NCBI GenBank assembly: GCA_002170485.2
Contig: NHDZ02000140.1
Span: 1 to 29,659, forward strand
DNA from: MED660 sp002691025
Lineage (GTDB): Bacteria; Myxococcota_A; UBA9160; UBA4427
DNA length: 29,659 bases
Direction: 5' to 3'
Part shown: in pieces, positions 22,094-29,659 of the stretch
How the letters are laid out: every line of letters begins with the position of its first letter
Position numbering within the stretch: the first letter of the stretch is position 1
Translations under genes and position numbers: made by a program
Notes under the pieces: generated by a model
What the model was told of the DNA's origin: nothing
What the model saw: the letters and a program-made list of their open reading frames with translations, nothing else
The model's database searches: none

Positions 22094-24514
22094 TCAAGAC
22101 AAGAGGCGTTCGTTTTCAGGGTCATAGAGCGGCTGCGCGACAACCTCGGCGGAAACCCGCTCCCCGAGCATCTCGATCTCCAACGGGGTCCCGGGCTCAA
22201 GATAGGCCGTAGGCAGATAAGCCAGAGCAATGGTCTTCTCCACCACATGGCCGTAGCCTCCCGCAGCCACGTATCCAATCAATTCATCGCCCGCCCGCAC
22301 GGGCTCATAGCCATGCGGGTCGGCATCGGGTGAGTCCACCACGAGGCAAGCCAGGCCCTGGTCGGGCCCCGCCGCCTTTTGACGTACCAGAGCATCCCGG
22401 CCGATGAAGTCCCCCTTCTCGAGGTTCACGAAACGCTCCATCCCCGCCTCCAGCGGTGTGTAGTCAGCCGACATGTCCACACCCCACAACCGATAGGCCT
22501 TTTCCAGCCGCATGGAGTCGAGTGCCCGATACCCGAAGTCAACCAGACCGTACTCCGAACCGAACTCCATCAAACGTTCATAGAGAAACCGTTGGTAGGC
22601 GACCGGGTGATGAAGCTCATACCCCAGTTCCCCCACGTAGGAGACCCGCAAAGCCCGCACGGGAGCCATCCCCACCCGGAATTCACGGCACCGGAAAAAA
22701 CGAAACGCCTCATGGGAGACGTCCTCTCGCGTGAGGCTCTGCAGGAGTTCACGCGAGCGCGGCCCGGCCAGGGTCAACACCGCGTATTCATCCGTCACGT
22801 TGTCCAGATACACACTGCCATCGTCAGGAAGGTGGCGCTCCATCCAGGCGAAGTCGTGGGCTTCCGTGGCGGCCGCGGAGACCACATAGAAACGTCCCTC
22901 TGGAAGGCGGGTCACGGTCACATCACACTCGATTCCACCCCGCGGCGTCAACATCTGCGTGAGCACGATGCGCCCCACGACACGCGGCAAGCGGTTTGCA
23001 CAAAGTCGGTCGAGGTAGGCCTCGGCGCCGGGACCGGAGACTTCAAATTTTGCAAAACTCGTCTGATCGAGGACACCCACGGCCGAACGCACCGCGCGGC
23101 ATTCTTCCCCGACGCGATCGTGCCAGTTCCCACGACGAAACGAATACTCGTCTTTCGCCGGCTCGTCCTTGGCAAACCACAGAGGACGCTCCCAACCGAA
23201 ACGAGCCCCGAAGACAGCGCCTTTTTCCTTCAGGCGGTCGTAGAGAGGAGACGCCTTGAGGGGGCGACCCGCGTCTCTCTCCTCTTCGGGAAAATGGATC
23301 TGATACTCCTGGGCGTAGACATCAAGCGCCTTGGCTGCGGCATACTCGACACTGCCGGCCGCTTCGGAGAATCGACGCACATCGAGTTCCCACATATTGT
23401 CGCTGGGCTGGCCGTCCACGATCCATTCGGCCGCATAGCGACCGGCTCCACCCCCGAAAATGATGCCAAAGATGCTGAAGCCCGCGAGCACATGGTAGTT
23501 GGGCAATCCCGGCACTGGGCCCATGAGACAGCCGCCGTCGGGCGTGTAGCCATCGGGACCGTTGACGATGGTCTTGATCCCCGAGTCGCCAAACACAGGG
23601 ACCCGGTTGGCCACCCCCTGAAGCACTCCCTCCAGCCGGCCGAGTTCGGGCTCAAGGAGTTGGCTATGGAAATCGTCCGGCACACCATCGAGGGACCAGG
23701 CCACCGTGGAAGGCTCGAAAGGACCCACCAGGAGACCGTCGTGCTCCGCCCGGATATAGAAAGAAGACTGGGTATCCCTCAATACCGGTAATTCCCCNGG
23801 AAAGGCAGCCACTTCGGGAACCGGTTCTGTAATCAGATAATGGTGCTCGATGGGAACGATGGGAAGTTCGAGCCCCACCATCTGGCCGAGTTGCCGGGCC
23901 CACTGGCCGGCCGCATTGACGACCACCTCGGCCCGGATCTCCCCCTTCGGCGTCTTGATGCACCACGCTTCGCCATCATGTTCCATGGAAAGCACCGGTG
24001 CATGACGAACGATTTCCGCACCGCGCGACGTGGCCCCCTTGGCGAAAGCCTGAGTGACGCCCGTCGGATCCACATATCCATCCGTCGGGGTATGGGCCGC
24101 CGCCACGACCCCATCAGACACCGAAAGAGGAAAGAGTTCCGTGACCCGCTCGGGCGAAATCAGCTCGCAGGGAATGTCATGCATTCGCGCAATCCCCAGT
24201 CGATGCTGGAAATCACAGACCTGTTCATCGCTGAAGGCCAGCCGGATGCTGCCCACCTTGTGGAAGTCCACTTCCTGACCGGTTTCCTCGGCCAGGGTCT
24301 GATAGAGATCNACGCTGTACTTGAGCAACTTCGTGATGTTGTAACTCGAATTAAGCTGGGTGCAGAGTCCTGCGGCATGCCAGGTGGAGCCGCTGGTGAG
24401 CTCTTCGGCCTCCAGGAGCGTGACATCGGTCCAGCCCATACGTGTCAAGTGATAGAGCACACTGCAGCCCGCAATTCCGCCACCCATGACGACGACTCTA
24501 GATTCAGATCTCAC
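22094..24514 (-). CDS. Dimethylglycine/sarcosine dehydrogenase-like FAD-GcvT protein (copy 1)
   Basis: The protein has 806 residues. The GTG at 24514 is chosen because AAAGGGAG lies 4 nt upstream and MRSESRVVVMGGG follows; an earlier start would only add an unlikely tail. The N-terminal half is a DAO-type FAD domain (GGGIAGCSVLYHL near residues 11-23). His46 in TSGSTWHAAG is at the position of the histidine covalently bound to FAD in dimethylglycine dehydrogenase. The C-terminal half (from about residue 430) is a GcvT-type folate domain: GVLDQTSFAKFEVSGPGAEAYLDRL, LAGPRSRELLQ, YVGELGYELHHP and DFGYRALDSMRLEKAYR. Family members oxidatively demethylate N-methylglycines or choline-derived compounds and pass the carbon to tetrahydrofolate. 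The exact substrate is not readable. It shares its whole layout with 26048-28480. Confidence 0.92.
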   Translation of the reverse strand: MRSESRVVVMGGGIAGCSVLYHLTRMGWTDVTLLEAEELTSGSTWHAAGLCTQLNSSYNITKLLKYSXDLYQTLAEETGQEVDFHKVGSIRLAFSDEQVCDFQHRLGIARMHDIPCELISPERVTELFPLSVSDGVVAAAHTPTDGYVDPTGVTQAFAKGATSRGAEIVRHAPVLSMEHDGEAWCIKTPKGEIRAEVVVNAAGQWARQLGQMVGLELPIVPIEHHYLITEPVPEVAAFXGELPVLRDTQSSFYIRAEHDGLLVGPFEPSTVAWSLDGVPDDFHSQLLEPELGRLEGVLQGVANRVPVFGDSGIKTIVNGPDGYTPDGGCLMGPVPGLPNYHVLAGFSIFGIIFGGGAGRYAAEWIVDGQPSDNMWELDVRRFSEAAGSVEYAAAKALDVYAQEYQIHFPEEERDAGRPLKASPLYDRLKEKGAVFGARFGWERPLWFAKDEPAKDEYSFRRGNWHDRVGEECRAVRSAVGVLDQTSFAKFEVSGPGAEAYLDRLCANRLPRVVGRIVLTQMLTPRGGIECDVTVTRLPEGRFYVVSAAATEAHDFAWMERHLPDDGSVYLDNVTDEYAVLTLAGPRSRELLQSLTREDVSHEAFRFFRCREFRVGMAPVRALRVSYVGELGYELHHPVAYQRFLYERLMEFGSEYGLVDFGYRALDSMRLEKAYRLWGVDMSADYTPLEAGMERFVNLEKGDFIGRDALVRQKAAGPDQGLACLVVDSPDADPHGYEPVRAGDELIGYVAAGGYGHVVEKTIALAYLPTAYLEPGTPLEIEMLGERVSAEVVAQPLYDPENERLLS

Positions 24515-24583
24515 AGCACTCCCTTTCTTTTCCGGTNCCGAAGACGAACCCAGCGCAAGAAACAATCCAGGGTTGCCCCGGAA

Positions 24584-25984
24584 TCAGCAAGCAAAACCCA
24601 GATGGAGTCGGTCCAGAAGACGAAGCCACAGGCCCCGACGACCCTGATTCCGATCCGCTCTCGCCATCTGGTTGTATGTAAACCTCACCGCCGCCCACCG
24701 TGCAGGTTCCGGCGGCCAGGCCATGGCCTTCTTCTTCACGAACTGCATCTCGATGATGTCGGTNGGGTCGTAACCAAGCANNTCCAGNCCCACCCGNGCC
24801 CCNAAGCGGGTCGCGCCCACCCCCAGACCCGTATACCCGATGGACCAGGCCACACGACCGTCATAGGCCACACCGGGTGTCATGCAGAAACGGGTGGTCG
24901 AAGCAATGATCCCACTCCAGCGATGCGTGATCCGGACCCCCGAAAGCTGGGGAAAGGTCTCGGTCAGATCGCGGTAGTTCCGCTCGTGGAAGAAGGCGCG
25001 GTCACCCATGTCGTGGGTCTTGCTGCCGTAGTAATACGCGACATTCTTCCCGCCGCCCCAGACAATCCGGTTGTCGTGGGTCAGACGATAGTAATGGAAC
25101 ATGTTGGCGTTGTTTCCGATCCCCTGTCTTCGGTTCCAGCCNATGCTTGCCATCTGATCGGGCGTAAGGGGCTCCGTGGCCAACACGTAGTCCCAGATGG
25201 GAATCACCCTTCGCCGAGCCTGGCGCAGTGGGTTGCGAAACGCATTGGTGGCCATGAGGATCTTCTTGCACCGGATGCGACCCTTCGGGCACTCCACTTC
25301 CATGCCCTCTTGGGTGCGCGAAAGACGTACAAGCGGCGTGCCTTCGAAGATCTTCACCCCGAGATCCAGCACCACCCGCTTGAGCCCCCAAGCGAGATAC
25401 GCCGGGTCCACCACACCGTCACACCCCGTACGATCCCAGTACCCGCCTTCGTAGGTGGGCGAATGCACNTCTTCCTGTATCGCGTCGCGGTCGAACCAGA
25501 CCAGGTCATCGCCCTCTTCACACTGCTCCGCGACCCACTCCTCCATGCCTTCGTTCTGATCGGGTCGGGTATTGACTTCAAGGTGTCCGGTCGCTTCGTA
25601 GCGGGCATCGATGCCGTACTTTTCCAGGGACGCGGTGAATTCACGCAGGTTCTGATCACCCAGCTCTTCCAACCGATCCTCTTCGCCCGGAAAATGGAAA
25701 TCCGCGTTGAGGTCGCCGTGGGCCAGAGAGGAATCCAGGAACCCCCCATTCCGACCCGATGCGCCGTCGCCCACCTCGGTCCCTTCGATCAGGATGATGT
25801 CGAGGTCGGGCCGACGCTCCCGAGCCTGAAGAGCGGCCCAGAGTCCTGTAAAACCGCCTCCNACGATCAGGAGTTCACANCTTTCGTCGCGTTCCAACGC
25901 AGCCAGACGAGCCGGTCGGGCTTCCTGGTCAAGCCAGAAAGGCCCGAACTTGGAATCTTTCAGTGCCTGCTCATCCGTCTGCAT
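24584..25984 (-). CDS. DAO-type FAD oxidoreductase (PuuB/DadA-like)
   Basis: The protein has 466 residues. The FAD-binding N-terminus reads GGGFTGLWAALQARERRPDLDIILIE (a Rossmann loop with an acidic end about 25 residues later) and then VGDGASGRNGGF, the pattern of gamma-glutamylputrescine oxidase, D-amino-acid dehydrogenase and related DAO enzymes. There is no STWHAAG covalent-flavin motif and no GcvT domain. Later marks are ATNAF, VLATEPL and GYTGLGVG. Such enzymes oxidise a C-N bond of an amine or amino acid. It sits between the two FAD-GcvT genes (63 and 69 nt gaps), so it probably acts on the same substrate family or a follow-on amine. The region 24,770-24,803 has a cluster of unresolved bases, so the C-terminal residues are less certain. 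Long antisense frames here are shadows. Confidence 0.86.
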   Translation of the reverse strand: MQTDEQALKDSKFGPFWLDQEARPARLAALERDEXCELLIXGGGFTGLWAALQARERRPDLDIILIEGTEVGDGASGRNGGFLDSSLAHGDLNADFHFPGEEDRLEELGDQNLREFTASLEKYGIDARYEATGHLEVNTRPDQNEGMEEWVAEQCEEGDDLVWFDRDAIQEXVHSPTYEGGYWDRTGCDGVVDPAYLAWGLKRVVLDLGVKIFEGTPLVRLSRTQEGMEVECPKGRIRCKKILMATNAFRNPLRQARRRVIPIWDYVLATEPLTPDQMASXGWNRRQGIGNNANMFHYYRLTHDNRIVWGGGKNVAYYYGSKTHDMGDRAFFHERNYRDLTETFPQLSGVRITHRWSGIIASTTRFCMTPGVAYDGRVAWSIGYTGLGVGATRXGXRVXLXXLGYDXTDIIEMQFVKKKAMAWPPEPARWAAVRFTYNQMARADRNQGRRGLWLRLLDRLHLGFAC

Positions 25985-26047
25985 NCAACCATTCCTTCNN
26001 TCTAGAACCCGNAATCACGGGTCCTTCAGTCCCNCACGTCACCAAGT

Positions 26048-28480
26048 CTAAGCGCGCAATCGATTGTTGGCCGGATCAAAGACGGGCTCGTTCTTCAAAA
26101 CCGTCGCCCGGCAGCGATCCTCGAGAATGTCCACTTCGATCTCCTGGCCCACGTCGCTGTAGACCGGGTCCACATACGCCAGCGCCAGGCTGCGACCCGT
26201 GCGGTGCCCGTAGGCGCCGGACGACGTAACCCCCACCACGCGTNCCCCTACAAAAAGCGGCTCCCCACCCTGGCAGTCTGCGTCGCGCGCCTCCACGTCC
26301 AGATAGACCAGGGACTGAGACACACCCTGTTCGTGGATCCGCAAAAGCGCCTCTCTCCCCACAAATCCTTCTTTGGCCATGGGGACAAAACGATCGAGCC
26401 CCGCCTCCACGGGACTGATCTCGTTGGTGAGGTCGGCCCCGATGCCGCGGTAGCCCTTCTCGATCCGCATGCTGTCTACGGCCCGCGCCCCGAAGTCCAC
26501 CAGGCCGAATTCGGCCCCGGCCTCCNGGATCGCAGCATAGAGTTCCGGCATCCGGTCCATGGGGTGATGGAGCTCCCAGCCGAGTTCCCCCACATAATTC
26601 ACGCGCAGCGCCCGGCACGGCACGTCGGCCACGCGAATCGTCTGCCCGGTGAGCCAACGAAAGGACTCGTTTCCCAGATCGGCTTCCGTCAATCGGCTGA
26701 GCAGATCGCGAGAGCGCGGCCCCGCCACGATCAGGTTCCCCCAGTCGTCGGTGACGTTTTCAACCTCGACCCGCTCGCCTTCGAGCCTGGACTGCATGAG
26801 CGCATCCATGTCCTTGACTTCCCAGGACGAACCCGAGAGCACATAGAAGCGATCGTCCTCGACCCGGGTAATNGTGGCCTCACTCTGGATCCGGCCGTTC
26901 TCACCGAGTCGATGAGCCAGCTTGATCCCTCCGACCTTCCGAGCCATCCGGTTCGCAAAAACGCGATCGAGAAAAGCCCCGGCATCCGGTCCGGATACAT
27001 CGTATTTCGCAAAGCTCGAAAGTTCGATGACTCCCACGCGTTCACTCACCGCGTGGCACTCCCCGGCCACCACTTCGAAGATGTTGTTCCGCCTGTAGGA
27101 GAGTTCTTCTTCCCGGCCGTCGAGGGAAAAGAAATTGGGACGCTCCCAGCCGAAGGCTTCCGTNTGCACACAGCCCCGGGCCTTCAGGGTCTCATACAGA
27201 GGTGTGACCCGGGCCGGCCGGCCGGCCTCTCGCTCCTCTCCTGGAATATGAAGCGCGTACATCTGCTTGTACGCATCGGCCGCCTTGGCCTCGGTATAGA
27301 CCTCGTCCGCATGAGGACCGAAACGGCGGGGGTCGAGGCTGGCCATGTTCACATCCGCATCGCCGTGCACCATCCACTGCGCGAGATATTTCCCGCAACC
27401 GGCNCCCTGGGCGATCCCGATGGAGGCACCACAACAGAGCCAGAAATTCTTGAGCCCCCCGGCTGGACCGAGGAGCGGATTGTCGTCGGGCGTATGCGGA
27501 ATGGCCCCGTTGGTGACCGACTTGATACCCACGTCACTCCAGATGGGCATGCGCTCCATGACGCGTTCAAAATGGGGCAGAACCCGATCATAATCCGGAT
27601 CAAAAAGCTCACTGTCCGACTCCCAGGCGGGAAGGCCGCCTGAATCCGGCCAGGCGGCCACGGCCGCTTCCGTCTCATAGATGCCGATCAAGGCCGAAGT
27701 CTGCTCTTGTCGGTAGTAGCAGGAAGCCTCGGGATCCCGCATCACCGGCATCTCTTCCGACCGCTCGACGAATTCCGGAATCGGTTCGGTGATGAAATAC
27801 TGATGCTGGGTGTTCCACACCGGAACATCACTCCCCACCATCTGGGAAACCCGNCGCGCATAGCAACCGGCCGCGTTCACCACATGCTCGGCCACCACGG
27901 TGCCTTTTTCCGTTTCCACTTCCCATTCGCCGTTCGCCCTCAACCGGATATCCAGCACGCGGTTGTGCCTGACNATGCTGGCTCCAAGCTGGGTCGCCGC
28001 CTTGGCCATGGCCTGACAGGTGCCTGAAGGATCCACGTGACCGTCATCGAGCGTCCAGGCTCCCGCGATCACACCGGTGGTATCGACGAAGGGATTGATG
28101 CGGCGGATTTCATCCGGACCAATGACTTCCATCCCGTACCCGATGTGCTTGGCGATATCCGCCACGTGCTTGAACCACTCCAACTCGGCCTGCTGGGTCG
28201 CAAGGCGAATGCCCCCACAACCGTGCCAGCTGGTGTATTGCCCCGTCATGGACTCCAACCGGGGATAGAGCGTGTTTCCGACATGGTGGATCTTGGCCAT
28301 CGTATAGTCGCCGATGAAACTCGGACACTGGCCCGCCGCATGCCAGGTGGAACCCGAAGTCAACTCGCCCTTCTCGATCAGGATGGAGTCGGCCCCCCAT
28401 CCCTCCTCCGCGAGGTGATAGAGCAGACCCACACCCATCATCCCACCGCCCACAATGACCACACGCGCGTGCGTTTTCAT
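26048..28480 (-). CDS. Dimethylglycine/sarcosine dehydrogenase-like FAD-GcvT protein (copy 2)
   Basis: The protein has 810 residues from the ATG at 28480; no strong ribosome site is visible. The N-terminal DAO domain starts ARVVIVGGGMMGVGLLYHL and has His47 in TSGSTWHAAG, the covalent-FAD position. The C-terminal GcvT half shows GVIELSSFAKYDVSGPDAGAFLDRV, LIVAGPRSRDLLS, NYVGELGWELHHP and DFGARAVDSMRIEKGYRG. It is a clear paralog of 22094-24514, but the FAD half differs in places (for example QCPSFIGDYT where the other has LCTQLNSSYN), so the two probably take different N-methyl substrates. It follows a PYROXD2-like gene by 65 nt and precedes the DAO gene by 63 nt. Several unresolved bases fall inside. 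Confidence 0.92.
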   Translation of the reverse strand: MKTHARVVIVGGGMMGVGLLYHLAEEGWGADSILIEKGELTSGSTWHAAGQCPSFIGDYTMAKIHHVGNTLYPRLESMTGQYTSWHGCGGIRLATQQAELEWFKHVADIAKHIGYGMEVIGPDEIRRINPFVDTTGVIAGAWTLDDGHVDPSGTCQAMAKAATQLGASXVRHNRVLDIRLRANGEWEVETEKGTVVAEHVVNAAGCYAXRVSQMVGSDVPVWNTQHQYFITEPIPEFVERSEEMPVMRDPEASCYYRQEQTSALIGIYETEAAVAAWPDSGGLPAWESDSELFDPDYDRVLPHFERVMERMPIWSDVGIKSVTNGAIPHTPDDNPLLGPAGGLKNFWLCCGASIGIAQXAGCGKYLAQWMVHGDADVNMASLDPRRFGPHADEVYTEAKAADAYKQMYALHIPGEEREAGRPARVTPLYETLKARGCVXTEAFGWERPNFFSLDGREEELSYRRNNIFEVVAGECHAVSERVGVIELSSFAKYDVSGPDAGAFLDRVFANRMARKVGGIKLAHRLGENGRIQSEAXITRVEDDRFYVLSGSSWEVKDMDALMQSRLEGERVEVENVTDDWGNLIVAGPRSRDLLSRLTEADLGNESFRWLTGQTIRVADVPCRALRVNYVGELGWELHHPMDRMPELYAAIXEAGAEFGLVDFGARAVDSMRIEKGYRGIGADLTNEISPVEAGLDRFVPMAKEGFVGREALLRIHEQGVSQSLVYLDVEARDADCQGGEPLFVGXRVVGVTSSGAYGHRTGRSLALAYVDPVYSDVGQEIEVDILEDRCRATVLKNEPVFDPANNRLRA

Positions 28481-28545
28481 GACCGGACCGCTTCGATTCG
28501 TTGCGTTTTAAGAAATAGAGCGAGTGCGCACCCCGGAGAGCGGCG

Positions 28546-29659
28546 CTACACGACCTTGTCGCGACGCATCTCCCGAACAGCATGGTGACCCGGCATGGCC
28601 GTGGCCCCCCCGCCCGCATGCGTCGCACTGGAAGCCTGGTACAGGCCCTTGATGGGCGTGCGGTAGTCGGCGTAGCCGAGAGCCGGACGCATATGGAAGA
28701 GCTGATCCACCGTCAGTTCGCCGTGGAAGATATTGCCGCCGATCAAGCCGTACTCGTTTTCGATCTCCCATGGCCCGATGACCTGGCGGTGGAGAATCGA
28801 ATCGTTGAAATTCGGCGCCACCGCGGTCCACTCATCACAGAGGCGATCCGCAAACTTTTCAAGCTCGTCTTGATTGCGCTCTTCGCTCCATGTGTGGGGC
28901 ACCCATTGTGCAAAACACGAAACGATATGATGCCCTTCCGGCGCCATGGTGGGATCGAAAACCGTGGGAATGACACAATCCGCAAAGGGTCGCGCGCAAG
29001 CCCGGCCGGCCTTGGCTTCCTGGAAAGCCTGCTCCAGATAGTCGATGCCCTCGAGGATCTCGATCCCCGACCCATACACATCCTGATCAAATTCCGGATC
29101 GGCCTTGAAACGAGGCAGCTCGGACAAAGCCAGATTGACCTTCACGGTCCCGCTTCGACTTCGCCAATGCTCGATATCGTGCACAAAATCTTCCGGCAGG
29201 TCCTTGCGATCAAGGTGCTTCAAGAAGGTGATCTTGGGGTGACAAGCCGCCACCACCAGCGGGGCCGAAATCTCCTCGCCGCCCTCCAGGACAACGCCGG
29301 TCACCTCGCCTCCTCGGGTCGTGATTTTCTCCACCGGAGAATTGACCCGGATCTCGGCGCCGAAAGCTTCAGCGGAATTACGGATGGCCTGGGCCACCGC
29401 CCCCATCCCCCCGATGGGCACACCCCAGGAAGCCTGTTGGCCCGAGGCCTCGTCTCCCACCGAGTGATGCATCATCACGTAGGCGGTGCCTGGTGTTTCA
29501 GGCCCCGCCCAGGTCCCGATGATGGCGTTGACGGCCTGAAGGCCCTTCACCTCATCACTCTCAAACCAGCGATCCAGAAGATCCGCGGCACTCATGGTAA
29601 AGAGGCGGGTGATATCACCCACCATCTTCTCGCTGTATTCCTTGCGGAGCGTCCAGGCC
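28546..29659 (-). CDS. Phytoene-desaturase/PYROXD2-like FAD oxidoreductase, partial (N-terminus beyond window)
   Basis: The frame is open to the last base of the window and reads AWTLRKEYSEKM before the first Met, so the start and the FAD-binding N-terminus lie outside. About 371 C-terminal residues are present. The visible part fits the PYROXD2/CrtI-type amine-oxidase-fold family: the substrate-domain strand GVPIGGMGAVAQAIRNSAEAFGAEIRVNSPVEKI, VVAACHPKITFLKHL, and the C-terminal flavin-contact motif GLYQASSATHAGGGATAMPGHHAVREM. Bacterial members are often annotated as carotenoid desaturases, but without neighbouring crt genes the substrate is open. It is the first gene of the amine-oxidation cluster visible here, 65 nt before the second FAD-GcvT gene. 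Confidence 0.88.
   Translation of the reverse strand, partial: AWTLRKEYSEKMVGDITRLFTMSAADLLDRWFESDEVKGLQAVNAIIGTWAGPETPGTAYVMMHHSVGDEASGQQASWGVPIGGMGAVAQAIRNSAEAFGAEIRVNSPVEKITTRGGEVTGVVLEGGEEISAPLVVAACHPKITFLKHLDRKDLPEDFVHDIEHWRSRSGTVKVNLALSELPRFKADPEFDQDVYGSGIEILEGIDYLEQAFQEAKAGRACARPFADCVIPTVFDPTMAPEGHHIVSCFAQWVPHTWSEERNQDELEKFADRLCDEWTAVAPNFNDSILHRQVIGPWEIENEYGLIGGNIFHGELTVDQLFHMRPALGYADYRTPIKGLYQASSATHAGGGATAMPGHHAVREMRRDKVV

Noticed and set aside
23840..26005. 721-codon plus-strand open frame across two minus-strand genes
   Set aside because: It spans the first FAD-GcvT gene and the DAO gene, which carry clear family motifs. The antisense frame is long only because of GC-rich codon bias and because Ns cannot form stops.
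1..29659. Prophage, insertion sequence, defence island or CRISPR array
   Set aside because: I saw no transposase, integrase, phage structural gene, cas gene or regularly spaced direct repeat on either strand.

Overview
The window is GC-rich, densely coded bacterial DNA with no rRNA, tRNA, CRISPR array, integrase or transposase that I can see. It reads like a Gram-negative, probably aerobic, uncultured bacterium. Three proteins end in PEP-CTERM sorting tails, which belong to exosortase systems of Gram-negatives. There are also a Spy/CpxP-like periplasmic protein, a lipoprotein and flavin-dependent amine oxidases. A deltaproteobacterial/Myxococcota-like or related lineage would fit, but the sequence alone does not fix the phylum. 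Isolated N bases occur only between about 16.1 and 28.0 kb, which suggests a draft or population assembly.

Layout, left to right. (a) 1-5.8 kb, minus strand, transcribed right to left: a membrane-anchored sulfatase-family hydrolase, a membrane-fused spermidine-synthase-like protein (4-nt overlap with the first), a Spy/CpxP-like periplasmic protein (13 nt further on), and the N-terminal three quarters of formate-tetrahydrofolate ligase (fhs), cut by the window edge. (b) 5.9-8.5 kb, minus strand: two tandem paralogous PEP-CTERM surface proteins of unknown function, separated by a strong intrinsic terminator. (c) 8.7-11.1 kb, plus strand: a large TPR-repeat exported protein divergent from the PEP-CTERM pair. 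Convergent to it is a membrane-anchored helical-repeat protein (11.2-12.4 kb). (d) 12.6-14.9 kb: convergent metAA and metY. MetA carries Glu111, the residue tied to acetyl-CoA use, and its neighbour is an O-acetylhomoserine sulfhydrylase, so methionine synthesis probably runs through O-acetylhomoserine. (e) 15.0-18.6 kb, minus strand: an SDR dehydrogenase, a DUF2182 membrane protein, an anchored PDZ-like protein and a Cys-rich DUF1326 protein. DUF1326 and DUF2182 are known neighbours; the PDZ-like protein between them looks like an unrecognised partner. (f) 18.9-21.5 kb, plus strand: a small lipoprotein, a PEP-CTERM-anchored esterase with a cysteine cluster, and a YqeC-family protein. (g) 21.5-29.7 kb, minus strand: a catabolic cluster of a PYROXD2/phytoene-desaturase-like oxidoreductase (5' end outside the window), two paralogous dimethylglycine/sarcosine-dehydrogenase-like FAD-GcvT proteins, a DAO-type oxidase between them, and a MOSC protein.

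How it fits together: the cluster in (g) looks built to demethylate N-methylated amines or glycine derivatives and load the methyl carbon onto tetrahydrofolate. fhs at the other end also acts on the folate one-carbon pool, but it is about 20 kb away and no direct link is shown. The YqeC and MOSC genes, which meet tail to tail, both point to molybdenum-cofactor biology. The best candidates for undescribed biology are the DUF1326/PDZ-like/DUF2182 cassette, the tandem PEP-CTERM family with a terminator abutting the second gene, and a hairpin-plus-U-tract leader in front of the SDR gene.
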